From Streptomyces glaucescens (lineage in GTDB: Bacteria; Actinomycetota; Actinomycetes; Streptomycetales; Streptomycetaceae), in the NCBI RefSeq assembly GCF_000761215.1, contig NZ_CP009438.1, positions 2,313,501 to 2,377,500 of the forward strand: a DNA stretch of 64,000 bases. The letters run 5' to 3'. Within the stretch, counting starts at the first letter, position 1. Every line of letters starts with the position of its first letter. The translations under genes were made by a program, and so were the position numbers. This document shows positions 9,203 to 17,796 of the stretch, piece by piece. Under the pieces are notes generated by a model. It searched no databases, was not told the origin of the DNA, and saw only the letters and a program-made list of their open reading frames with translations.

Positions 9203-9868
9203 ATGGGTTCCGCCAAGAACAAGAGCAGTACGGCACGTCAGGCGCGCATAGCCGAGATGCGGCGCGCCGAGCAGGCCCGCGAGCGCCGCAACCGGATCCT
9301 CACCATCGGCGTCAGCGCGGTGGTCGTGGCGGGTCTGGTCGTCGGCGGTGTCGTGCTGGTGCGGTCGCAGTCCGGCGACTCCGACAGCGCGGCGAGCGAC
9401 GACAAGACGTCGGGGAAGTTCGTCACCGGCTCGGACGGCGTACGGACGTGGAAGGGGACGCTGTCGCGGACCCACGTCAAGACGGACGTGAAGTACGGCA
9501 TGGAGCCGCCGGTCGGCGGTGACCACCACCAGGCGTGGATGAACTGCAACGGGGACGTCTACACCAAGGAACTGAACAACGTGAACGCCGTGCACTCGCT
9601 GGAGCACGGCGCGGTCTGGGTCACGTACACCAGCAAGGCGGACAAGGCGGACGTGGAGAAGCTGTCCGCGAAGGTCAAGAGCACGCCGTACACCCTGATG
9701 AGCCCGAACGAGGACCAGGCCGCCCCCCTGATGCTGACGGCGTGGGGCCACCAGCGGACGGTGACCGGCGCGGACGACCCGGCCGTGGGCGCGTTCTTCG
9801 AGAAGTACGTCCAGGGCGAGCAGACCCCCGAGAAGGGTGCCGCCTGCACGGGCGGACTGCCCCAGTGA
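9203..9868 (+). CDS. DUF3105 membrane-anchored protein
   Basis: A 221-aa protein with a basic N-terminus (GSAKNKSSTARQARI), one membrane segment at about residues 32-54 and a long extracytoplasmic domain. The domain contains the DUF3105 hallmarks GGDHHQAWMNCNGDVY and LEHGAVWVTY, with two histidines, a cysteine and HSLEHG that could bind a metal. Its function is not known. It overlaps the following DUF305 gene by 4 bp (GTGA), so the two are translationally coupled. The pairing suggests a shared extracytoplasmic role, possibly with copper, but that is inference. ATG 9203 is preceded by a weak AAGGG site. Confidence 0.87.
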   Translation: MGSAKNKSSTARQARIAEMRRAEQARERRNRILTIGVSAVVVAGLVVGGVVLVRSQSGDSDSAASDDKTSGKFVTGSDGVRTWKGTLSRTHVKTDVKYGMEPPVGGDHHQAWMNCNGDVYTKELNNVNAVHSLEHGAVWVTYTSKADKADVEKLSAKVKSTPYTLMSPNEDQAAPLMLTAWGHQRTVTGADDPAVGAFFEKYVQGEQTPEKGAACTGGLPQ

Positions 9869-10488
9869 GGCAGGCGCAGGCCGGGTGGATCGCGGGCGCC
9901 GCGGCGGCGGTGCTCGTCGCGGCGGGCGCCGTCACCTACGCGGTCGCCTCGGACAGCGGCTCGCCGCGGGTGCCCACCGCGGACTCGGCGGACGCCGGCT
10001 TCGCCCGTGACATGGCGGTCCACCACCAGCAGGCCGTGGAGATGTCGTACATCGTGCGCGACCGCACCCGCGACGAGGAGGTGCGGCGCCTGGCGTACGA
10101 CATCGCGCAGACCCAGGCCAACCAGCGGGGCATGCTGCTGGGCTGGCTGGACCTGTGGGAGCTGCCGAAGGTGTCCGCGAAGCCCCCGATGAGCTGGATG
10201 GGCATGGGGAACGCGCCCTCGCGGGGCGACGGCTCGCTGATGCCGGGCATGGCGACCGACGACGAGCTGGCCCGGCTGGGCAGGCTCAGCGGCCGGGACG
10301 CCGAGGTGTACTTCCTGAAGCTGATGACCGAGCACCACAAGGGCGGCGTGCACATGGCCGAGGGCTGCGTCTCCGCGTGCACGGTCGAGGTGGAGAAGGA
10401 GCTGGCCCAGGGGATGGTGGAGGCGCAGCAGTCGGAGATCGACCTGATGGCCGACATGCTCGCGGAGCGGGGCGCGGAGGCCAGCTGA
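9865..10488 (+). CDS. DUF305 secreted/membrane-anchored protein
   Basis: A 207-aa protein starting at a GTG that overlaps the DUF3105 stop codon. It has an N-terminal membrane segment (WIAGAAAAVLVAAGAVTYAV) and then a ferritin-like four-helix domain with the two DUF305 signatures: FARDMAVHHQQAVEMS and YFLKLMTEHHKGGVHMAE. The paired histidines and the methionine-rich middle (MSWMGMGNAP) fit a metal-binding extracytoplasmic protein. In many bacteria DUF305 proteins sit near copper genes, but none is visible here. The domain call is secure; the metal is a guess. Confidence 0.88.
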   Translation: MRQAQAGWIAGAAAAVLVAAGAVTYAVASDSGSPRVPTADSADAGFARDMAVHHQQAVEMSYIVRDRTRDEEVRRLAYDIAQTQANQRGMLLGWLDLWELPKVSAKPPMSWMGMGNAPSRGDGSLMPGMATDDELARLGRLSGRDAEVYFLKLMTEHHKGGVHMAEGCVSACTVEVEKELAQGMVEAQQSEIDLMADMLAERGAEAS

Positions 10489-10570
10489 GCGGTCCGGGCG
10501 GGCGCGCGGGCGGGAGGGCCGATCCGGCCGCCACCCCCCATTGCGTCGCTTTGACGATTACACTGGCCGC

Positions 10571-12319
10571 GTGCCTCGACTACGCCTCGCCCTGAACCAG
10601 ATCGACTCGCGCGTCGGCGACCTCGCCGGGAACGCCGAGGCGATCGTCCGCTGGACCCGGCACTCCGCCGGGCGGGGAGCCCATCTGGCCGTGTTCCCCG
10701 AGATGGCGCTGACCGGGTATCCCGTCGAGGACCTGGCGCTGCGCCCGTCCTTCGTCGAGGCGTCCCGCGCGGCCCTGCGCTCGCTCGCCGCACGGCTCGC
10801 CGAGGAGGGTTTCGGCGAGCTGCCGGTGCTCGTCGGCTACCTGGACCGCTGCCCGACCGCCCAGCCGAAGTACGGCCAGCCGGCCGGGGCCCCGCAGAAC
10901 GCGGCGGCGGTGCTGCACCGCGGCGCGGTGGCCCTCACCTTCGCCAAGCACCACCTGCCGAACTACGGCGTCTTCGACGAGTTCCGCTACTTCGTGCCCG
11001 GCGACAGCATGCCCGTGGTGCGGCTGCACGGCGTCGACATCGCGCTGGCCATCTGCGAGGACCTGTGGCAGGAGGGCGGGCGGGTGCCGGCCGCCCGGTC
11101 CGCCGGGGCGGGCCTGCTGATCTCCGTCAACGCCTCGCCGTACGAGCGCGACAAGGACGACACCCGGCTGGAGCTGGTCCGCAGGCGGGCCCAGGAGGCC
11201 GGCTGCACCACCGCCTACCTCGCCATGACGGGCGGGCAGGACGAGCTGGTGTTCGACGGTGACTCGATCGTGGTCGGCGCGGACGGCGAGGTGATCGCCC
11301 GGGCGGCGCAGTTCGCCGAGGAGTGCCTGGTCCTGGACCTGGACCTGCCGGCCGCGGTGCCGGACGCCCCGGCCGGCGTGGTCGACGACGGTCTGCGCGT
11401 CGACCGCCTGGTGCTCTCCGAGGAGCCGCTCGCACCGTACGAGCCGGAGTACACCGGCGGGTGCTCCGAGCGGCTGGACGACGACGAGGAGGTGTACGCG
11501 GCGCTCGTCACGGGCCTGCGCGCGTACGTCGTGAAGAACGGCTTCCGGTCCGTCCTCGTCGGCCTGTCCGGCGGGATCGACTCCGCGCTGGTCGCGGCGA
11601 TCGCCTGCGACGCGGTGGGCGCGGAGAACGTGTACGGCGTGTCCATGCCCTCCAGGTACTCGTCCGAGCACTCCAGGGACGACGCGGCGGAGCTGGCCCG
11701 CCGTACCGGCCTGAACTTCCGCACGATCCCGATCGCGCCCATGTTCGACGCGTACATGGGGTCGCTGGGGCTGACCGGCCTGGCGGAGGAGAACCTCCAG
11801 TCCCGCCTGCGCGGCACGCTCCTGATGGCCCTCTCCAACCAGGAGGGCCACCTCGTGCTGGCCCCCGGCAACAAGTCCGAGCTGGCCGTCGGCTACTCCA
11901 CCCTGTACGGCGACTCGGTGGGCGCGTACGGCCCCATCAAGGACGTCTACAAGACGTCGGTCTTCCGCCTCGCCCGGTGGCGCAACCGCGCGGCCGAGGC
12001 GCGCGGCGAGACCCCGCCCGTCCCGGAGAACTCGATCAGCAAGCCGCCGAGCGCCGAGCTGCGCCCCGGCCAGGTCGACACCGACTCGCTGCCGGACTAC
12101 CCCGTCCTCGACGCGATCCTCGAGCGCTACGTCGACCGCGACGAGGGCGCCGGCACGATCGTCGCGGCCGGCTTCGATCCCGGACTGGTGGCGCGCACGC
12201 TGCGGCTGGTCGACACCGCCGAGTACAAGCGGCGCCAGTACCCGCCGGGCACCAAGATCTCCCCGAAGGGGTTCGGCAAGGACCGCCGGCTGCCGATCAC
12301 CAACGGGTGGCGGGAGTAG
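10571..12319 (+). CDS. nadE: glutamine-dependent NAD+ synthase
   Basis: A 582-aa two-domain enzyme that makes the final step of NAD synthesis: nicotinic acid adenine dinucleotide plus glutamine-derived ammonia and ATP give NAD+. The N-terminal glutaminase domain is of the nitrilase type, with glutamate in FPEMALTGYP, lysine in FAKHHLPNYG and cysteine in IALAICEDLW. The C-terminal synthetase has the P-loop GLSGGIDSALVAAI and GNKSELAVGYSTLYGD. The GTG at 10571 gives the N-terminus PRLRLALNQID expected for the family; an ATG at 10541 is in frame but adds ten unlikely residues. A run of 47-bp tandem repeats follows the gene. Confidence 0.96.
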   Translation: MPRLRLALNQIDSRVGDLAGNAEAIVRWTRHSAGRGAHLAVFPEMALTGYPVEDLALRPSFVEASRAALRSLAARLAEEGFGELPVLVGYLDRCPTAQPKYGQPAGAPQNAAAVLHRGAVALTFAKHHLPNYGVFDEFRYFVPGDSMPVVRLHGVDIALAICEDLWQEGGRVPAARSAGAGLLISVNASPYERDKDDTRLELVRRRAQEAGCTTAYLAMTGGQDELVFDGDSIVVGADGEVIARAAQFAEECLVLDLDLPAAVPDAPAGVVDDGLRVDRLVLSEEPLAPYEPEYTGGCSERLDDDEEVYAALVTGLRAYVVKNGFRSVLVGLSGGIDSALVAAIACDAVGAENVYGVSMPSRYSSEHSRDDAAELARRTGLNFRTIPIAPMFDAYMGSLGLTGLAEENLQSRLRGTLLMALSNQEGHLVLAPGNKSELAVGYSTLYGDSVGAYGPIKDVYKTSVFRLARWRNRAAEARGETPPVPENSISKPPSAELRPGQVDTDSLPDYPVLDAILERYVDRDEGAGTIVAAGFDPGLVARTLRLVDTAEYKRRQYPPGTKISPKGFGKDRRLPITNGWRE

Positions 12320-12351
12320 GCGCCACCGGCGGGCGCGCGGCCGCGGGCAGG

Positions 12352-12479
12352 ACTGCCGCCATCACGCGGCCGCGGCGAACGCGCCTCCACCCGGCAACAC
12401 TGCCGCCCGCGCGCAGCCGCGGCGAACGCGCCTCCACCCGGCGGGACTACCGCCATCACGCGGCCGCGGCGAGCGGGTC
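12352..12479. repeat. 47-bp tandem repeat, about 2.7 copies
   Basis: Units begin at 12352, 12399 and 12446, each starting ACTGCCGCC or ACTACCGCC and containing CGGCGAACGCGCCTCCACCC in the first two copies. The third copy is cut short. It lies between the ends of nadE and the convergent MFS gene and shows no coding signal. Confidence 0.75.
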
Positions 12480-12546
12480 GTGCCGGGGCGCGGCCGCGTG
12501 GCGGAGCCGCGGGCCGGTCCGGCCCCGGGTCCGACGGGGGCGGACG

Positions 12547-13767
12547 TCAGTTGGGCACTCGTTCCGCCGCCGTGGGCGTGCCCGAGGCCACCAGGCGTTC
12601 GCGGCCACCGGCGGGGACGGCCCGGCGGTGGTCCACCGCGTGGGCCACGGCCGCGACGCCCAGGCCCAGGACGGCCAGGAGGGCGCCCGCGAGGGCGGGG
12701 GACGTGGTGCCGAAGCCCGCCGCGAGGGCGAGGCCGCCGATCCAGGCGCCGCCGGCGTTGGCGAGGTTGAAGGCGGCCTGGTTGGCGGAGGAGGCGAGGG
12801 AGGGGGCCGCGGCGGCCTTCTCCATGACCATGAGCTGGAGCGGGGAGCCGGTGACGAAGGCGGCCGTGCCGAGCAGGGCCACCGCCAGGGCCGCCGTCGC
12901 GGGAGTGCGCATCAGCAGCGGGAATGCGAACAGGACGGCCACCAGGGCGAGCAGTCCGCCGAAGAGGGTGCCGCGCATGGCGTGGTCGGCGAGCCGGCCG
13001 CCGAGCAGGTTGCCGATCGTCGCGCCCACGCCGAACAGGGCCAGCAGCAGCGTCACGCTCGTCTCGGCGTAGCCCGCCGCGTCCGTGAGCATCGGGGTGA
13101 TGTAGCTGTAGGCGGCGAACAGGGCGCCGAAGCCCGCGACCGTGGTGCCGAGTGCCAGCCACACGGGGAGCGAGCGCAGGGCGGCCACTTCGCCGCGCAG
13201 CCCGGCCGCGGGCGCCGGGGTGGCGTCGCGCGGCACGAGCAGTGCCAGGGAGGCGATCGCCGCGAGGCCGATCGCGCCGACGCCGAGGAAGGTGGCGCGC
13301 CAGCCGAGGTGCTGGCCCATGAGGGTGGCGGCGGGGACGCCGGCGATGTTGGCGACGGTCAGGCCGAGGAACATCAGGGAGACCGAGCGGGCCTTGCGCT
13401 CGGGGGCGACCAGGGTGGTGGCGACCACGGCGCCGACGCCGAAGAAGGCGCCGTGCGGCAGGCCGCTGAGGAAGCGGGCGGCCAGCAGGTAGTGCTCGTC
13501 GGGGGCGAACGCCGAGAGGGCGTTGCCGGCGACGAAGAGGACCATCAGGCCGATGAGCACCGCGCGGCGGGACATGCGCGCGGTGAGGGCCGCGAGCAGC
13601 GGGGCGCCGATGACGACGCCGAGGGCGTAGGCGGAGACCAGGTGGCCGGCGCTCGGGATGGAGATGCCGAGGTCGGCGGCGACGTCGGGCAGCAGGCCCA
13701 TCATCACGAACTCGGTCGTGCCGATGCCGAAGGCACCTACGGCCAGGGCGAGCAGGGCCAGGGGCAT
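12547..13767 (-). CDS. MFS transporter, DHA1 (drug:H+ antiporter, 12-TM)
   Basis: A 406-aa protein with about twelve hydrophobic segments. The N-terminus LALAVGAFGIGTTEFVMMGL is typical of the AraJ/YdhP/Cmx branch of DHA1 efflux pumps, and TEFVMMGLLPDVAADL is its first-helix signature. These export drugs, sugars or chloramphenicol-like compounds by proton antiport; the substrate here is unknown. A GAAAGG ribosome site stands 9 nt before the ATG. A TGTTC-N7-GAACA palindrome upstream (13806-13822) could be a regulator site. It is convergent with nadE. Confidence 0.88.
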   Translation of the reverse strand: MPLALLALAVGAFGIGTTEFVMMGLLPDVAADLGISIPSAGHLVSAYALGVVIGAPLLAALTARMSRRAVLIGLMVLFVAGNALSAFAPDEHYLLAARFLSGLPHGAFFGVGAVVATTLVAPERKARSVSLMFLGLTVANIAGVPAATLMGQHLGWRATFLGVGAIGLAAIASLALLVPRDATPAPAAGLRGEVAALRSLPVWLALGTTVAGFGALFAAYSYITPMLTDAAGYAETSVTLLLALFGVGATIGNLLGGRLADHAMRGTLFGGLLALVAVLFAFPLLMRTPATAALAVALLGTAAFVTGSPLQLMVMEKAAAAPSLASSANQAAFNLANAGGAWIGGLALAAGFGTTSPALAGALLAVLGLGVAAVAHAVDHRRAVPAGGRERLVASGTPTAAERVPN

Positions 13768-13805
13768 GGGGTCGTGCCTTTCGGGGAGCGGGGACGGGCG
13801 GGTTA

Positions 13806-13822
13806 TGTTCAGCTACGGAACA
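13806..13822. promoter_or_regulatory. candidate operator upstream of DHA1 pump
   Basis: A 5-7-5 inverted repeat, TGTTC-N7-GAACA, lies 40-55 nt before the pump start. It sits in the locally most AT-rich stretch, where the promoter should be. Evidence is symmetry and position only. Confidence 0.35.
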
Positions 13823-13900
13823 AAGTCTCCCACACCCGTATTCCGCGTCCCGCCTCCCGGGCCGCGTCCCGTCCTCCGGCGTGCGCCCCACCGCCCCGCC

Positions 13901-13950
13901 CCGCGACCGGCAGGTGGCGGGGCGGGGCGCCCGCGACCGGCAGGTGGCGG
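13901..13950. repeat. 30-bp direct repeat sharing the 3' coding end of the EEP gene
   Basis: The 20-mer CCGCGACCGGCAGGTGGCGG occurs at 13901 and 13931, exactly 30 bp apart. Seventeen bases of it recur at about 14003-14019 inside the end of the following minus-strand gene, where the complement encodes HLPVAA. It looks like slippage copies of the gene's 3' end. Confidence 0.7.
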
Positions 13951-13974
13951 CCGTGACCGTCCCGGGGCGGTGCC

Positions 13975-15024
13975 TCAGGATCCCGTGGCCAGCCGGACCC
14001 GCGCCGCGACCGGCAGGTGGTCGCTCCCCGTCTCCGGCAGCGTCCAGGACTTCACCGGCTCGACCCCCTTCACCATGATCTGGTCGATCCGCGCCATCGG
14101 GAACGACGCCGGCCAGCTGAACCCGAAGCCGCTGCCCGCCGCGCCCTGCGTGGAGCGCATCTGCGAGGTCACGGCGTTCAGCGCCCGGTCGTTCATGGTG
14201 CCGTTGAGGTCCCCGAGCAGGACCACCCGCTCCAGCGGCTCACCGGCGATGGCCTCGCCCAGCGCGTCGGCGCTGGTGTCGCGCTGCCGCGCGGTGAACC
14301 CGGCCTCCAGCTTCACCCGCACCGAGGGCAGATGGGCGACGTACACCGCGACCGGCCCGGCCGGGGTCGTCACGGTGGCCCGCATGGCCCGCGTCCAGCC
14401 CAGCTTGATGTCCACCGGCGCGATGTCGCCGAGCGGGTACTTGCTCCACACGCCGACCGTGCCCTGCACCGAGTGGTACCGGTACGTCGACGCCAGCGCC
14501 TTCTCGTACGTGGGCACCGCCGAGGCCCGCAGCTCCTCCAGGGCCACCACGTCCGCGCCGGACGCGGCCACCGAGCGGGCGGTGCCGGCCGGATCGGCGT
14601 TGTCGGCGTTGACGTTGTGCGTGGCCACCATGAGGTCGCCGCCGCCCGCCGCCTTGTCGGTGAGGAGCCCGCCGAAGAGGTTGAGCCAGACGATCGCCGG
14701 GAGCAGCACCGCGATCAGCGCGCTGGCGGACCTGCGCACCACGGCGAGCAGGAGCAGCACGGGGACGCCGAGGCCCAGCCAGGGCAGGAACGTCTCGGTG
14801 AGGCTGCCCAGGTTGCCGAACCGGTTCGGGATGTGCGCGTGCGCCACCATCACCAGGGCCAGCAGCGCCGCCAGGGCGGCGACGACCAGGCCGCGGCGCC
14901 AGATCCGCGGATCGCCGCGCCAGGCGGCGATGAGACGGTGCGTCAGGCGCCGGAAGCGGGATTCCCGGCGCTCGGGCCCCGAGCCGCCGCCGTCCGTCTC
15001 CGTCACGTACGCCTGCTGCGCCAT
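13975..15024 (-). CDS. endonuclease/exonuclease/phosphatase-family protein with N-terminal membrane domain
   Basis: A 349-aa protein. Residues 1-40 are basic and cytoplasmic, followed by three membrane segments to about residue 120, then an EEP (DNase I-like) domain facing outward. EEP motifs visible are THNVNADNA, VVALEELRASAV (catalytic Glu), VAHLPSVR, LLGDLNGTMND (Asp-Leu-Asn) and the terminal GSDHLPVAARV (Ser-Asp-His). Members hydrolyse phosphodiesters in nucleic acids, sphingomyelin or phosphoinositides; this membrane-bound form is common in streptomycetes and its substrate is unknown. The 3' end has been partly copied into the downstream spacer. Confidence 0.88.
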   Translation of the reverse strand: MAQQAYVTETDGGGSGPERRESRFRRLTHRLIAAWRGDPRIWRRGLVVAALAALLALVMVAHAHIPNRFGNLGSLTETFLPWLGLGVPVLLLLAVVRRSASALIAVLLPAIVWLNLFGGLLTDKAAGGGDLMVATHNVNADNADPAGTARSVAASGADVVALEELRASAVPTYEKALASTYRYHSVQGTVGVWSKYPLGDIAPVDIKLGWTRAMRATVTTPAGPVAVYVAHLPSVRVKLEAGFTARQRDTSADALGEAIAGEPLERVVLLGDLNGTMNDRALNAVTSQMRSTQGAAGSGFGFSWPASFPMARIDQIMVKGVEPVKSWTLPETGSDHLPVAARVRLATGS

Positions 15025-15205
15025 ACCGTCGCCTCGCTACCTGCCGTGCACACCGTCTCCCCCGCGTCTAAGACCCTAGGGGATGATCGGCTTCTTCCCG
15101 CCGTCCCATGACGGCCGTACGGGCACGAGGACGACGAAGCACGCGCGGGGAGTTCCGATTGTGGCGTTCGTGACGGCCACTGTGACGAAACGCGCACAAT
15201 CCGGC

Positions 15206-15844
15206 TCACCGGCGTGGCGCGTCGTCACCCGCCGGGCGCAGTCCCTCCAGCAGCCGGTCGACGATCTCCTCCGCCAAGCCCTCGGGCAGCTCGGCGCCCG
15301 GGCGCATGATCGTGCGCAGCAGCATCGGCCCGATGAACAGGTCGTTCAGCAGTTCGATGTCCACGTCCTCGCGCAGCTCGCCGTCCCGCCGGCCCCGGCG
15401 CAGCACCTCCAGCTGGGCGCGGCGGCGCGGCTCTATGACACTCGCGCGGTAGGCGGCCCAGATCTTCGGGCTGCTCTTCATCTGGGCGTAGACGTTGAGC
15501 AGGATGGCCGACGACTGGGCCATCAGGCCGCGCCGGCGCAGCTGTTCCAGCAGGGCCACCAGGTCGTCGCGCATGGAGGTGCCGGGGAGTTCGGGGTCGG
15601 GCGGCTCGGCGGCGCGGACCACGTCGACGAACAGCTCCTCCTTGCCGGGCCAGCGGCGGTAGATGGCCGCCTTGCCGACGCCCGCGGTGCGGGCGATCCG
15701 CTCGATGGACAGCTCCGCCAGCGGCACGCCGTCCTCCAGCAGTCGCATCACGCCCTCGATGATGGCCCGCTCCACCGCCTCGCTGCGGGGCCGCCCCCGC
15801 GCGGGGGCGCCGTGACCGGGGCTTGATGCGGCGAGGCGGTTCAC
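15206..15844 (-). CDS. TetR-family transcriptional repressor
   Basis: A 212-aa protein with the TetR helix-turn-helix at about residues 20-65 (IERIARTAGVGKAAIYRRWPGKEELFVDV) and a C-terminal TetR_C-like ligand domain. The GTG at 15844 has GAAAGGA at ideal spacing; the ATG at 15886 lacks one. It lies just downstream of, and in the same direction as, the 14-TM exporter gene, the common arrangement for a repressor of an efflux pump. A 23-bp palindrome in the exporter's promoter is its probable target. Confidence 0.92.
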   Translation of the reverse strand: MNRLAASSPGHGAPARGRPRSEAVERAIIEGVMRLLEDGVPLAELSIERIARTAGVGKAAIYRRWPGKEELFVDVVRAAEPPDPELPGTSMRDDLVALLEQLRRRGLMAQSSAILLNVYAQMKSSPKIWAAYRASVIEPRRRAQLEVLRRGRRDGELREDVDIELLNDLFIGPMLLRTIMRPGAELPEGLAEEIVDRLLEGLRPAGDDAPRR

Positions 15845-15968
15845 TGGGCAGGTCCTTTCGTGCGGTGCCGTGATTCTCCCGTACACCGGTCCCCGGCCGC
15901 CCGGAACCCGCCGCCCCGCCCCCGGTCCCCGGTGCCGGCCCCGGCACCGGGGACCCCGGCCGGAGGCC

Positions 15969-17570
15969 CTAGGACCGGTCGCCCAGGGGGACGGGGGCCG
16001 GTTCGGCGGCGGTGCCGTCCGGGGCCGGCGCGGGCGGGCGGCCCGGGAGGAAGAGCGCCACCACCAGGGCGCCGGCCAGTGCCACGGCCGCCCCGCACAG
16101 GGCGGTGAGGTGCATGGCGTGCAGGAAGGCGTCGTGGGCGGGGGCGATCAGGGCGTCGCCGCGGGGGCCCAGGCGGGCGGCGACGGCGAGGGTGCCCTCG
16201 ATGGACTCGCCCGCGGTGTGGTGGAGGGCGGCCGGCAGGGCGGTCAGCTCGTCCTCGATGCCGTCGCGGTAGGCGGCGGACAGCACGGAGCCGAGGACGG
16301 CGATGCCGAGGGCGCCGCCGACCTGGCGGAAGGTGTTGCTGAGCGCGGAGGCGGAGCCGGCCTTCTCGCGGGGCAGGGCCTGCATGACGACCACGCTGGT
16401 GGGGGTCATGATGTGGGCCATGCCGGCCCCCATGAGGAAGAAGACGGTCTCCAGCAGCCAGATCGGGGTGTCCGCGTCGAAGCTCGCGAAGGCGGCGAGG
16501 GTGCCGGCGATGACCAGCATGCCGCCGGTGGTGGTGGCCTTGTTGCCGAAGCGGTCGACGACGAGCCGGGCGCGCGGCGCGAAGACGAGCTGGGCGGCGG
16601 CCAGCGGCAGCATCAGCAGTCCGGTCTCCAGGGGCGAGTAGCCGCGCACGCTCTGGGTGTAGAAGACGGAGAAGAAGGTGACGCCCATCAGCGCGAAGAA
16701 GACCAGCGCGACCGCGGCGATCGCGGCGGAGAAGACCTTGTTGCGGAAGTAGGTGACGTCGATGGACGGGTGGTCGCTGCGCTTCTCGAAGACGACGAAG
16801 GCGGCGAGCACCGCGAGTCCCGCGCCGATGGCGGTGAGCACGGCCGGGTCGGTGAAGTCGGCGAGTTCGCCGCCCTTGATGATGCCGAAGACGAGCAGGA
16901 CGAGTCCGACGACGGACAGCACCACGCCGACGGGGTCGACGCGGCCGGGGCTGGGGTCGCGGGAGTCGGGCACGAGCCACACCATCAGCGCCAGCGCGAG
17001 CAGCACGATGGGCACGTTGACGAGGAAGACGGAGCCCCACCAGAAGTGGTCGAGGAGCACCCCGCCGGTGATGGGGCCGATGGCTATGGCGAGGCCGACG
17101 CCGCCGGCCCAGATGCCGATGGCCTTGGGCTGCTCCTCGCGTTCGAAGACGTTCATCAGCACCGCGAGGGTGGCGGGCATCACGAAGGCCGCGCCGAGGC
17201 CCATCACCGCGCGGTAGGCGATCAGTTCGCCGGGGGAGCCGGAGAACGCGGCGAGCGCGGAGCCGATCCCGAACACCGTCAGCCCGCCGAGCAGCACCTT
17301 CTTGCGGCCCAGCCGGTCGCCGAGGAGTCCGGCGGTGAACAGCAGGCCCGCGAAGACGAGGGTGTAGGCGTTGATGGCCCACTCCAGTTCGCTCTGGCCG
17401 GCGCCGATGCCGGTCGGGGCGGGAGTGGAGATCGTCTTGATGGCGACGTTGAGGATCGAGTTGTCGAGCACCACGATCAGCAGGCTCAGCATGAGCACAC
17501 CGAGGATGGCCCAGCGGCGCCGGTGCACCGCTTCGGGGACTCGGGTGGCGGGGGCGGCGGGACGAGTCAT
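15969..17570 (-). CDS. MFS transporter, DHA2 (EmrB/QacA-type, 14-TM)
   Basis: A 533-aa exporter with about fourteen membrane segments. Landmarks are [15 protein letters not shown] in helix 1, [13 protein letters not shown] (motif A), and the motif-C-like [20 protein letters not shown] in helix 5. DHA2 pumps expel drugs, antibiotics or dyes using the proton gradient. The ATG at 17570 is used; a GTG at 17588 in the same frame would add six residues. Neither has a ribosome site, suggesting leaderless translation. The upstream palindrome and the adjacent TetR gene point to ligand-induced derepression. Confidence 0.9.
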   Translation of the reverse strand: MTRPAAPATRVPEAVHRRRWAILGVLMLSLLIVVLDNSILNVAIKTISTPAPTGIGAGQSELEWAINAYTLVFAGLLFTAGLLGDRLGRKKVLLGGLTVFGIGSALAAFSGSPGELIAYRAVMGLGAAFVMPATLAVLMNVFEREEQPKAIGIWAGGVGLAIAIGPITGGVLLDHFWWGSVFLVNVPIVLLALALMVWLVPDSRDPSPGRVDPVGVVLSVVGLVLLVFGIIKGGELADFTDPAVLTAIGAGLAVLAAFVVFEKRSDHPSIDVTYFRNKVFSAAIAAVALVFFALMGVTFFSVFYTQSVRGYSPLETGLLMLPLAAAQLVFAPRARLVVDRFGNKATTTGGMLVIAGTLAAFASFDADTPIWLLETVFFLMGAGMAHIMTPTSVVVMQALPREKAGSASALSNTFRQVGGALGIAVLGSVLSAAYRDGIEDELTALPAALHHTAGESIEGTLAVAARLGPRGDALIAPAHDAFLHAMHLTALCGAAVALAGALVVALFLPGRPPAPAPDGTAAEPAPVPLGDRS

Positions 17571-17591
17571 GTGCCGAGCGTAGGCCACTTA

Positions 17592-17614
17592 CGATACGGA
17601 ACCGTTCCGTTTCG
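17592..17614. promoter_or_regulatory. TetR-type operator in the DHA2 exporter promoter
   Basis: A 23-bp palindrome with 11-bp arms around a central C and a single mismatched pair; its core is ACGGAACCGTTCCGT. It ends 22 bp before the exporter ATG, where it would overlap a -10 or transcription start. Size and symmetry fit a TetR dimer site, and a TetR gene follows in the same direction. Confidence 0.75.
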
Positions 17615-17796
17615 CATCTTCTCACCGAGCTCTTACGCCACCGCACGCGCGGCCGTGCGGGCACCCGCGGGCGCCTCCCGGACGCGTGAGCCGCCTCCCA
17701 GGGGGTCCCCCTAGCCGAGCGTGGCACGAGGTGCCACCATGGAACGGTCCGGGGACGCCGTCAGGGCGCCTCGAGATGACGTAAGGAGCCGTTGCA

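Noticed and set aside
15870..17714. 614-aa plus frame opposite the DHA2 exporter
   Set aside because: Its Gly/Asp/Glu/His-rich string mirrors the transporter codons; there is no ribosome site and no fold.
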